Virus record (IMG/VR): IMGVR_UViG_3300046001_008198
Location: 1-64,000 of that record
Source: a virus
Length of the DNA: 64,000 bases
Direction: 5' to 3' (one strand)
Shown here: in pieces, positions 1 through 8,032 of the stretch
Layout: every line of letters begins with the position of its first letter
Numbering within the stretch: the stretch's first letter is position 1
The notes under the pieces: generated by a model
What the model was told of the DNA's origin: nothing
Database searches by the model: none
Seen by the model: the letters and a program-made list of their open reading frames with translations, nothing else
Position numbers and translations under genes: made by a program

Positions 1-1
1 G

Positions 2-124
2 GAATTGCAAACAAAGAAGTTTAGGCATAACAATAATAGAATAATTCTTAGACGATTAGTTTGCGGGGACAAGAAAATGATCATTGCTATGGTTGAAACT
101 AAATTACAAATCTCACCGAGATAA
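2..124 (+). CDS. C-terminal end of an unidentified protein (5' cut by window)
   Basis: An open frame runs from base 2 to a TAA at 122-124, leaving 40 residues of a basic C terminus (RRLVCGDKKM is typical of its composition). It stops 6 nt before the next ATG, the tight spacing seen between genes in this block. No domain can be named. The other two forward frames are closed by early stops, although one ends at base 24 and cannot be excluded as the true gene end. It is most likely the last codons of the preceding late gene. Confidence 0.45.
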   Translation, partial: ELQTKKFRHNNNRIILRRLVCGDKKMIIAMVETKLQISPR

Positions 125-130
125 TAAATC

Positions 131-1636
131 ATGAAGCGAAAAGTAAAAAATATATTTAGTTCTAATCAGTTAGTTCCTACTGAAATGGAATTAACGGAAG
201 AAGAGATAGCCGCTTATAAAGCTAAAGGTATAAAAGTAGATGAGCTTTTTGACAAGGGTGGTGAATATACCTATGGAGATAGAAACTATAAAAAAGATAA
301 TAATGGAAATTGGTCTGTAGCTGTTAAGGGTGTATGGACCCCTTTATCTAAAAATGTTGAAGCTAGAACAAAAGAATTAAACAAAAATGCAAAATTTGTA
401 AAAGATTTAGAGGGGTATAATCAAAATCAATTGTCGCGGTATGACATGATGGAAAATAATAAGCCTCAAGTAGCAGATAATACTAAAGTTCAAATTACAA
501 ATAAACCTGTACCTCAACAACAAAAGTTTGAAACAGATCCTATGCAGATTATGTTTAATAAACAAAATGCAGAAAGACTAGCACAAGATCCAACTAAGGG
601 TTACACCTTACCTCAAGGTGGAGGAGAAGCAGATTGGGTATGGGCAGCACCTCTTGCGGGTTCAGCGGTATTACAAGCAGCAGGAGCTATAGGTTCTATG
701 GCATTACCAGGACTAGGTGCAGTACCTGGAGCAACTGTAGGTAACTTAGTTAACTCTGGATTTATTGCTAACAGTTTATACGATCTTCCTAAAAATGTAA
801 ACTCCTGGTATGATGTATCTCAAGGTAATAAAGATTGGAAAGAAGCTGCTTTAGAATCAGGAGAAATAGCAGCAGGAATGATAGGTTCGGGTTCAGGCTT
901 TAAATCTTTAGGGAAAGACATTAGTCGAAATGTAAAACCGAGTAATATATTTCCTCAATATAAAGATGTATATCGTGTTGAACCAACATCTTTTGTAAAA
1001 GACATTGGAGATGATTTAAGTGGCAGATGGATGGGTGAATTAGGAGAAATGCCTTTTTATGTGCGAAACTTAAAAGATAAAACAGCAGGTGTTAGAATAT
1101 TAAAACAAAGAATGCCTGTTAAAAAATGGGAAGCTGTATCTGGACATAATATGCCAGAACAAGCAAAAACCATGAGTGCTGGGCTTGGCGACTATAAGAC
1201 TGTTGATGAAGTAGCAAACGCTGGATATTTAACACCCAATTCAGCTACAAGATTCAACAACGGTTTACATACTACCGAAGACTTAGCAGCATTATCAAGT
1301 AACCCAAAATTAATAAATTTAAATGAAGGTATTGTTTCAGATGCCTTAGCAAATAAATTAAGAACTAATAAAAGAAGTCTTTTAAACAGAAGTCAAAAAA
1401 TTGAATATCCTGCAGGAGATATGGGTAGAGAAGGAGCTATGGATTATTTGCTTGAATTAAGTTATCAAACTTATAAAAAACAAGGAGTAGCAAAACCAAT
1501 ATTAGGAATCCCTAGATCCTATTTCCCATTTGAAAAAGGAGGGGTTGTTCAACTTGGAGAAGCGGTTGAGATGGAATTAACTCAAAAAGAAATCGATGCT
1601 TATTTAGCAAAAGGGATTAAGGTTGAGTACCTTTAA
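131..1636 (+). CDS. Putative virion-associated protein with duplicated terminal peptide motif (501 aa)
   Basis: I cannot assign an enzyme function. The protein has a lysine-rich N terminus, a glycine/alanine-rich hydrophobic stretch at about residues 170-215 that could touch a membrane, and a polar remainder. A segment near the N terminus (MELTEEEIAAYKAKGIKV, about residues 19-36) is repeated almost exactly at the C terminus (MELTQKEIDAYLAKGIKV); both are close to a GG dipeptide (FDKGG and FEKGG). A related segment closes the next protein. It is the first complete gene of the + strand late block. The start is an ATG preceded by an A-rich leader without a Shine-Dalgarno sequence, as expected for a Bacteroidota host. 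A structural or injected cargo role is inferred from position and shared motifs only. Confidence 0.75.
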   Translation: MKRKVKNIFSSNQLVPTEMELTEEEIAAYKAKGIKVDELFDKGGEYTYGDRNYKKDNNGNWSVAVKGVWTPLSKNVEARTKELNKNAKFVKDLEGYNQNQLSRYDMMENNKPQVADNTKVQITNKPVPQQQKFETDPMQIMFNKQNAERLAQDPTKGYTLPQGGGEADWVWAAPLAGSAVLQAAGAIGSMALPGLGAVPGATVGNLVNSGFIANSLYDLPKNVNSWYDVSQGNKDWKEAALESGEIAAGMIGSGSGFKSLGKDISRNVKPSNIFPQYKDVYRVEPTSFVKDIGDDLSGRWMGELGEMPFYVRNLKDKTAGVRILKQRMPVKKWEAVSGHNMPEQAKTMSAGLGDYKTVDEVANAGYLTPNSATRFNNGLHTTEDLAALSSNPKLINLNEGIVSDALANKLRTNKRSLLNRSQKIEYPAGDMGREGAMDYLLELSYQTYKKQGVAKPILGIPRSYFPFEKGGVVQLGEAVEMELTQKEIDAYLAKGIKVEYL

Positions 1637-1696
1637 CTATTTATTAGTTATCAATTTTAAAAAAAAATGTGTATATTGAAATAAGATCTTTTGATT

Positions 1697-4240
1697 ATGA
1701 AAAAAAAAGTGATGGTATATTTACCTAAAGCGGAAGAAGGACAAGAGGTTCAGCAAGGTGCTCCTCAAGGACAAAACCCTGAGCAAGTTGTTCAACAAGT
1801 AGCTCAAGCTTTACAGCAAGGTGCTCCTATTGATCAAGTGGTTATGCAGTTAATGCAACAGTTCCAAGATCCTCAAGCTGTTATGCAAATACTTGTTCAA
1901 GCGGGTATGCCTCAAGAACAGGCCATGCAGGTTATGCAACAAGTAATGGAAGGTGCTCAACAGCAACAACAAGGTCCGGGTGAAGAAGTAGCAGAAGGTG
2001 CAGCAAGCAATCCTCAAGAAGAAATGCAAGAAGCTCCAATGATGGCTTTTGGTGGAAGAGTTCCTGTAGGTTATCATAAGATGCCTGATGGAAGTGTTAT
2101 GCCTAATAACCAAATGGCTTTTGGAGGTCCAACAAACTTTGCTCAAATTCTTAAAGAAGGTGGTGAAGCTTTGAAGAAAGAATTCACTCCTAAGATCGAA
2201 GATTATTCAACCAAAGATACTGAGTCACACGTGAAGGATTTGCAAACAGCATTTGCATCAATTGTTGCTCGTAATAACATTCATGCAAATCTCAACAGAG
2301 GAATGGATGACATGAAAGATTTATTTGCTCCCTTACCTAAAGCTGCAAATCTCAACAGAGGAATGGATGACATGAAAGATTTATTTGCTCCCTTACCTAA
2401 AGCTGCAAATGGATTAGAGGTTATGACCAGAGATGAATATACTCAAAGTAGAAATGCTGAAGGGTTTGATAAAACAACTGCAGGTGAGGAATGGGATAAA
2501 TTTAATGCAGGTAAAGGAAAAGGTAAGCAGGATTATACAACACCTTTGAGTTATTGGAATGGTCAAACTGGATGGAGTTCTAAAAATATAACCCAAGATC
2601 AATTTGATCTATTATCTGAAGAAGAAAAAAAGAAATTTCAAAATACAGGAACTGTTGGTACTCAGAATCAAGGAATGCCTTATACTATTCCCTGGAGTCC
2701 TTATGGTCAACAAAACCCTAATGCACAGCTTAGACCTTTCGGTCAAATACTAGGAGCATTCCAACCAAATTATGGCGGCAACCCTAGAGTAAGAGGTCGT
2801 GGCGATATGAGAGGAAGGGAAGCTCAATTTTTACAACAAGGTATGAGTGGTGTTGGTTCTGATGGTAGACATTGGAGTGTTAGTGATATTGAAAATAAGA
2901 ATGGTTTATTTAGAAATAAAACTAAATTTAATATTCAATGGGATGGTACTGGAGCACCTTCACAGGAAGGTATGGAATCAGGACAAGCGCCAGGTATGGA
3001 TCCAAATGGAAACAGCTTTAATGAAAGATTAATGAATGGTATATCTCGATTTGCTCCTAGAATAGCATCTCGTATGGTTCCTTCATTTGCACCATCAGGT
3101 GATAACGGTAATGGTGAATTACCAGGAAGAGGAGATGAAGCGTATAAAAATCAATTCGGTCATTATCCTGGTGAAGGTCCTGCTAATACAACTTTTATAC
3201 CACCTACTAATAGTCAAATGGAAAATGAACCAATGATTCCGTTTCCACAGACAGGTAATCCACCTCAAGGTAATCCACCTCAAGGTTGGGCTCCGGGTGT
3301 AGCCCCTGAGTTTGGAATGACAGCTTCTAATATAGGTGCTAGTAATAATCCTATTATGGATAATGCAGCTGCTCAAACTCAAGTTGTTCCTGATGCTTCG
3401 CAACCTGGTCCAGATGGAGGGTATTGGCATAATCCTGGAGCTAAAGAAGGGTATGAAGGAGATAAACAATGGTTTAAGTCAGAAGCTGATTATAAAATTG
3501 TAGATGCTAAAAGAAAAGAGGTTTACCCTATGGTTGAAGCTTGGGCTAAACAATGGGGTATTCCTGCTAATGAAGCAAACATGGCTTTTGCAAAAGAAGT
3601 TGGTGTCAATCCTATGTTTTCAAATGCTGAAGATGTAAAAAGATTTGATGAAATTTATAATAAGTACAAGCAAGGATTTAAAAAATCAGATCCTGTGACA
3701 CAATCGGTAAAACCTGTAGGGTCGCAAGTTAAACCTCCTGTAGCTGGTGGTGGTAGTCTATGGGGAGTACAAAAAGCTTTTGGTGGACCTATGCCTATAT
3801 TTGCGCCAGGTGGTTCTTTTACTGTTAAAAATAATAAGTATAATCTTGATTTAAACATGCTTGCTGATGGACTTTATGGATCTGGTATGAATGGAGTAGA
3901 TTTTGCTAATCAGGTTAACACCGGTGTTAATTACGAAGATCGCTTTAATAATTATAATATTAATAACGTTCAGGGTACAGGTGAACCAATGGGTGAAGGT
4001 ATTTATGACCAATGGGGAAGATGGATTCCTAATGATCAGAGTGCAAAAGTATTAGCTGGTACAGGTGATAAGTCTGCAGAATTTGCAAGTCGTGACAATA
4101 ACTTCTTTGGAGGTACAGGTGTAATGGCCTTCGGTGGAGATTATAATACAGGAGATGAATTCGATATGAGTGATGAAGAGGAAGAGCGTATTTCAGCACA
4201 ATTGAAAGCTGCAGGGTATACATTTAAAAAGATTAGATAA
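1697..4240 (+). CDS. Gln-rich putative virion protein with AFGG motifs (847 aa)
   Basis: The ATG at 1697 is preferred; a frame extension to a TTG at 1691 adds only two residues. Residues about 10-110 are very rich in Gln, Met and Glu and look like a low-complexity or helical oligomerisation segment. The motif AFGG occurs four times (near bases 2045, 2117, 3778 and 4129). A 20-residue unit is perfectly duplicated in tandem (see the repeat at 2284). The extreme C terminus (DEEEERISAQLKAAGYTF) resembles the terminal motif of the upstream protein. The middle is Gly/Pro/Asn-rich. The stop overlaps the next ATG by one base (TAATG), so the two genes are translationally linked. A structural or cargo protein of a Bacteroidota phage is the best guess; no catalytic motif is visible. 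Confidence 0.8.
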   Translation: MKKKVMVYLPKAEEGQEVQQGAPQGQNPEQVVQQVAQALQQGAPIDQVVMQLMQQFQDPQAVMQILVQAGMPQEQAMQVMQQVMEGAQQQQQGPGEEVAEGAASNPQEEMQEAPMMAFGGRVPVGYHKMPDGSVMPNNQMAFGGPTNFAQILKEGGEALKKEFTPKIEDYSTKDTESHVKDLQTAFASIVARNNIHANLNRGMDDMKDLFAPLPKAANLNRGMDDMKDLFAPLPKAANGLEVMTRDEYTQSRNAEGFDKTTAGEEWDKFNAGKGKGKQDYTTPLSYWNGQTGWSSKNITQDQFDLLSEEEKKKFQNTGTVGTQNQGMPYTIPWSPYGQQNPNAQLRPFGQILGAFQPNYGGNPRVRGRGDMRGREAQFLQQGMSGVGSDGRHWSVSDIENKNGLFRNKTKFNIQWDGTGAPSQEGMESGQAPGMDPNGNSFNERLMNGISRFAPRIASRMVPSFAPSGDNGNGELPGRGDEAYKNQFGHYPGEGPANTTFIPPTNSQMENEPMIPFPQTGNPPQGNPPQGWAPGVAPEFGMTASNIGASNNPIMDNAAAQTQVVPDASQPGPDGGYWHNPGAKEGYEGDKQWFKSEADYKIVDAKRKEVYPMVEAWAKQWGIPANEANMAFAKEVGVNPMFSNAEDVKRFDEIYNKYKQGFKKSDPVTQSVKPVGSQVKPPVAGGGSLWGVQKAFGGPMPIFAPGGSFTVKNNKYNLDLNMLADGLYGSGMNGVDFANQVNTGVNYEDRFNNYNINNVQGTGEPMGEGIYDQWGRWIPNDQSAKVLAGTGDKSAEFASRDNNFFGGTGVMAFGGDYNTGDEFDMSDEEEERISAQLKAAGYTFKKIR
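2284..2410 (+). repeat. Perfect 60-bp tandem duplication inside a coding region
   Basis: Two identical 60-bp units, 2284-2343 and 2344-2403, are followed by 7 bases of a third. The unit encodes ANLNRGMDDMKDLFAPLPKA twice. There is no substitution between the copies, including at third codon positions, so the duplication is recent or kept homogeneous. The reading frame is preserved. Confidence 0.97.
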
Positions 4241-6276
4241 TGGGAACATTTCAAATTACAGGTACACCTAAGCGAACAATTCAGGCAGATCCTAGAGGTC
4301 AATCTAAAATCGAAGCTGAGAAAGGTGAAACTATTGTAACCAATACAGGTTTAGATGGGTTAATCGAACACTTTACAATTGGTGGTGAGAAACATAGCAA
4401 AGGAGGTACACCTCTTGATGTTCCAGATGGTTCATTTGTTTTCTCTATGAAAAAAACTTTGAAAATTGAAGATCCACAGATGTTGGAATTTTTCAATAAG
4501 AATCCTAAGAAACCTTTAATGCCGGGTGAGATTGCTAAACAGTATGATGTGAATGCAATCAAGATGAAGATTAAAGATCCAAATATTGATTCGATTACCA
4601 AGGAGTCTTTGATGCTTACTTACAAAAACATGATTGTTAAGTTGAGCGCTTTAGCTGTTGTTCAGGAAAGTTTAAAAGGAACTCCTCAGGGACATTCTAA
4701 AATGTTTGATGCTTTTACTGAAAGAACTGGATTGGAACCTGCAGCACTTCTTGGTGTTACAGCTCAGAATAAACAAACTGCTGAAGGTGGAGCTGCTCCA
4801 GTTATGGCTTTCGGTGGGGGTGTTAACAGAAGAGCTCTTCCTAAGTTTGATGACTTAGCTAAAGTTGATGGTACTAAACCTTATCCTGTTACTGGTTCTG
4901 GTATAAATAATACTCCAAATGAAGGACGACCTCCTTATGAGGAATGGGAAGCTTACACTCCAAAAGGAGCAAAGCAATTGAATGCATATCTTAAAATTTA
5001 TGGAATTCCTTTGGTTAACGAAAGTAAGCCTAATCGTAAAGAGATGGAGGATGCTGTGAACAGAATGCAGATTCAGATGATTAACAAAAATCCTGAATTG
5101 GTTTTTGATTACATGACTAAAAATGCTGATGGTTCACATCAACCAAATAATAAATTAGAGACTCTTATTCCTCAAGGATATACAAAAGATAAAGCTGGAT
5201 TAACCAAAGCTTTAGCTGATGGAAAACTTGATAAGCAAACCATACTTAATGGATACAATGATCAGAAATGGTGGTATCGTGCTGTAACTGCAGAAAAACA
5301 ATACATGGATAAAGCCAAGTATGATGCTTTCATAAAAGAGAATCCGAATGGTATTCCACAAGGAGAATATGTGTATTTCTTAGATGAAAAGGATCCTGAA
5401 AATTATATTGCATATTATACCGATAAAAATGGTAATCCAACAACTGTAGTTCCAGATCCAAAGAAGATTGATGAACCTATGAAAATAGATGCTCAAACTT
5501 TAGGTCAAGGAATTCAGCAGCAACAGAATATGGATTTCTACATCCAGGATAAAAACAATCTGAAGAATATTGCCCGTAAGCGTAGTAGACTTAAAAAGTA
5601 TGAAGACTTTTCGCCAAATCCAGAGTTAGGGTTTGTTGATCAGGCTTACTACTCTCCTGAGCAAGCAATTCACGCAATTGGTTCTCAGTTAGCTACTGGT
5701 GTTGATGGACAAACAGCTTTCATGACTCCTCAATCCCAAACAGCAAACTTTACACAAATGCAAGGGAATGCTTTTGCACAAGTAGCTCAGGAAATAGGGA
5801 AGTATGCCGACTTGAATGTTAATGCTTATAACCAAGAGCGAATGTTGAATACTGAAATAGCAAATAAAAAAGCTATGCTCAGTGCAGAAAATGCTCATTC
5901 ATCACAAGCAAGTCGTATAAACAATGAGAAGAGTTGGACTAGGGATTTAAATGCATTGGACGACATGTTAACTTCTGGAATAAATAAAGCAATCTCTCAT
6001 AGAGCAGATCGTCTTAATATGGAAAGAAGTATTGGTGAACAATATAAAATCGATCCTAATACTGGTATCGCTTATTATGATAAAGGTAAAGCGTTAACTC
6101 CTACAAATGGTACTGAAAAAGATATGGCTGATGAGATTAATGAAATGATGTCAAAAGTAGCAGGTCTTTCAGCCACAGATGCAACGAGAGCGGTACTTGC
6201 ACAACGTTCTGGTAAGTATGTACTTGATGCATCTGCATCGGATAATGTTACTATGCCGTCAGAACTTGGACAATAA
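4240..6276 (+). CDS. Putative phage structural/cargo protein (678 aa)
   Basis: The ATG overlaps the upstream TAA by one base. Residues about 15-105 (EAEKGETIV, GGEKHSKGGTPLDVPDG, SFVFS) form a compact Gly-rich domain of a kind that recurs in virion proteins of Bacteroidota phages; this is recalled similarity, not a search result. An AFGG motif follows at about residue 189, just before a basic linker, linking this protein to its upstream neighbour. The rest is polar and probably helical, with no catalytic signature. It lies in the late block ahead of the giant proteins. A structural or injected role is inferred. Confidence 0.75.
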   Translation: MGTFQITGTPKRTIQADPRGQSKIEAEKGETIVTNTGLDGLIEHFTIGGEKHSKGGTPLDVPDGSFVFSMKKTLKIEDPQMLEFFNKNPKKPLMPGEIAKQYDVNAIKMKIKDPNIDSITKESLMLTYKNMIVKLSALAVVQESLKGTPQGHSKMFDAFTERTGLEPAALLGVTAQNKQTAEGGAAPVMAFGGGVNRRALPKFDDLAKVDGTKPYPVTGSGINNTPNEGRPPYEEWEAYTPKGAKQLNAYLKIYGIPLVNESKPNRKEMEDAVNRMQIQMINKNPELVFDYMTKNADGSHQPNNKLETLIPQGYTKDKAGLTKALADGKLDKQTILNGYNDQKWWYRAVTAEKQYMDKAKYDAFIKENPNGIPQGEYVYFLDEKDPENYIAYYTDKNGNPTTVVPDPKKIDEPMKIDAQTLGQGIQQQQNMDFYIQDKNNLKNIARKRSRLKKYEDFSPNPELGFVDQAYYSPEQAIHAIGSQLATGVDGQTAFMTPQSQTANFTQMQGNAFAQVAQEIGKYADLNVNAYNQERMLNTEIANKKAMLSAENAHSSQASRINNEKSWTRDLNALDDMLTSGINKAISHRADRLNMERSIGEQYKIDPNTGIAYYDKGKALTPTNGTEKDMADEINEMMSKVAGLSATDATRAVLAQRSGKYVLDASASDNVTMPSELGQ

Positions 6277-6323
6277 ATAATTAATGTTTAGGATAGTTTA
6301 TATATTTTTGAAAAAAGAAACAC

Positions 6324-8027
6324 ATGGAAATTGATCAGCAGAGTGTTGTAACAGCAGCGCAAGGATGGGATCCAAATTTACAATTGGAGGCTAGTACACT
6401 CAGTACACTTCAGGGTAAATACGATCAAAATCATCAGAAGTTAAGCAATCTTTATGGGTCATTGCTTAATTCTGCTATGAGTAGAACTGAGAATATCGAA
6501 GCTCGAAATGATTTTTTTAAAATAATCAACAATGATATTCAGAAAATGGGTAACATTGATTTGAGTTTAGCAACAAACCAAACTGCAGCAACTACAGTAT
6601 TTCAATCTATTTACAAGAATAAAAATATTGTAAAGGATATGACTTGGACTCGTAATTTCCAAGACCAATTGAGTAGAGCTGAATCATTTAAGAATTGTAC
6701 AGATGTAGCAAAATGTGGTGGACAGTATTGGGAAGAAGGTGAAAAATATCTTCATTACAAGCGTCAGGAATTTATGAATGCTGGTCGCGATGAGGCTATG
6801 GCTTTTCAGGATCCAAAGTATGTCCCATATAATAATATGATGGAGAAAGCTATTGAGCAGGCAAACAAAGCAGGACTTAGTATTAAAACTGATCATATTT
6901 CCGGAGGTTATAAAATAACCAATAAGAATGGTGATCTTTTGGCAACTCCTCTTACGGAATTATTTACTCAGCTTTTTGAAGACAATCCTCAATTCCATGA
7001 CATGTATAAAGTGCAAGCCTATAATGGTCGTAAAGATTGGATTGCAAATAGCATGGCTACAGGAAAATACAAAGATGAAGGTGAAGCAATGGTTGGTTAT
7101 GTTCAACAAACATCTGAAACTTTGAATCGTCAAATAGCAAACTTGACAACTGACATTGATGATGATGCTGCTAAACTAACAGAGCGTTATCAAGAGTTAT
7201 ACGAAAAGTACCAAAGAGGTGAAATCAAAGATGGCTCTCCTGAGTATGTACGATTAACTGAATTGGATAAGCAGGCTGGTCAAATATCTAAAGCTAAAGA
7301 ATATTCCGATATGCTTAAAGCGACTCAGAAGAATATGAACAATACACAGAACATTCGTGCTATTGGTGAGATGTTAGATGATCAGCAAGCTGGTGTATTA
7401 TTTCATACCGATGTAACCCAAGCTGGAAAAACCCTTTCTCATAAAGATGAAGAGCATTTGATGGAAGCTGATAAATTTGCATTACAGGCTAATGAGTTTG
7501 CACATGATTTCAAACTTGAGCAAATGAAACACGCAAATGAAAAAGATCTTGTAACATGGAAAGCTGAGAATGGTGCTTATGGTGCAGAAGGAGGAAAGAC
7601 TAATAAGATGTTGAATACATTATCTTTATTCCAACAAGCAAATGGAACAGTTACTGAAGCTACTCCAAATGCAAGGTTGATGACAGCACTTACGGAGTCT
7701 TCAGAATTTACAGATGCTCTAGCTAATGAATTAAAAGGCGCAAAGACATGGCATCAAGTTAAAGCTTGGATTGATGGATTAGAGAATACCAAAATGAGGA
7801 CATTAGCTAATACTAAATACAAATTATTTGTAAGTGAATATAATGATGCAAAACAGTTATCAAACAAAAAAGCAGCGGATGCATTCACCGCAGGAAATGG
7901 TATAACAACAGATGATTTTTATTGGGATGTATTGAAACCTGAAGATATTGTAGCCATGGGATCTAATAATCCAGAACTGGAAGAAATGTTATACACTGAA
8001 TATATGAAAAGAACTCCTACAAAATAA
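6324..8027 (+). CDS. Unknown late-block protein (567 aa)
   Basis: The start is an ATG after a 47-nt AT-rich gap. The protein is polar, rich in Asn, Gln, Lys and Glu, with heptad-like helical stretches (about residues 250-400) suggesting coiled coils. I see no signal peptide, membrane span or catalytic motif. It ends 5 nt before the next gene. Size, composition and position match the neighbouring putative virion or cargo proteins. A pair of cysteines (CTDVAKCGG) at about residues 120-128 is the only unusual local feature. Confidence 0.75.
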   Translation: MEIDQQSVVTAAQGWDPNLQLEASTLSTLQGKYDQNHQKLSNLYGSLLNSAMSRTENIEARNDFFKIINNDIQKMGNIDLSLATNQTAATTVFQSIYKNKNIVKDMTWTRNFQDQLSRAESFKNCTDVAKCGGQYWEEGEKYLHYKRQEFMNAGRDEAMAFQDPKYVPYNNMMEKAIEQANKAGLSIKTDHISGGYKITNKNGDLLATPLTELFTQLFEDNPQFHDMYKVQAYNGRKDWIANSMATGKYKDEGEAMVGYVQQTSETLNRQIANLTTDIDDDAAKLTERYQELYEKYQRGEIKDGSPEYVRLTELDKQAGQISKAKEYSDMLKATQKNMNNTQNIRAIGEMLDDQQAGVLFHTDVTQAGKTLSHKDEEHLMEADKFALQANEFAHDFKLEQMKHANEKDLVTWKAENGAYGAEGGKTNKMLNTLSLFQQANGTVTEATPNARLMTALTESSEFTDALANELKGAKTWHQVKAWIDGLENTKMRTLANTKYKLFVSEYNDAKQLSNKKAADAFTAGNGITTDDFYWDVLKPEDIVAMGSNNPELEEMLYTEYMKRTPTK

Positions 8028-8032
8028 AAATT

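Noticed and set aside
1691-1697. TTG start two codons upstream of the 847-aa protein
   Set aside because: An ATG follows immediately at 1697 and the extension adds no conserved sequence.
1850-2146. 98-codon open frame opposite the Gln-rich region
   Set aside because: It is a shadow of the biased codon composition of the sense gene, with His/Leu/Cys-rich low-complexity translation.
6277-6323. TATTTTTG at 6303-6310 matching the Bacteroidota -7 consensus TAnnTTTG
   Set aside because: No -33 element is visible at the right distance and the site is AT-rich enough to match by chance.
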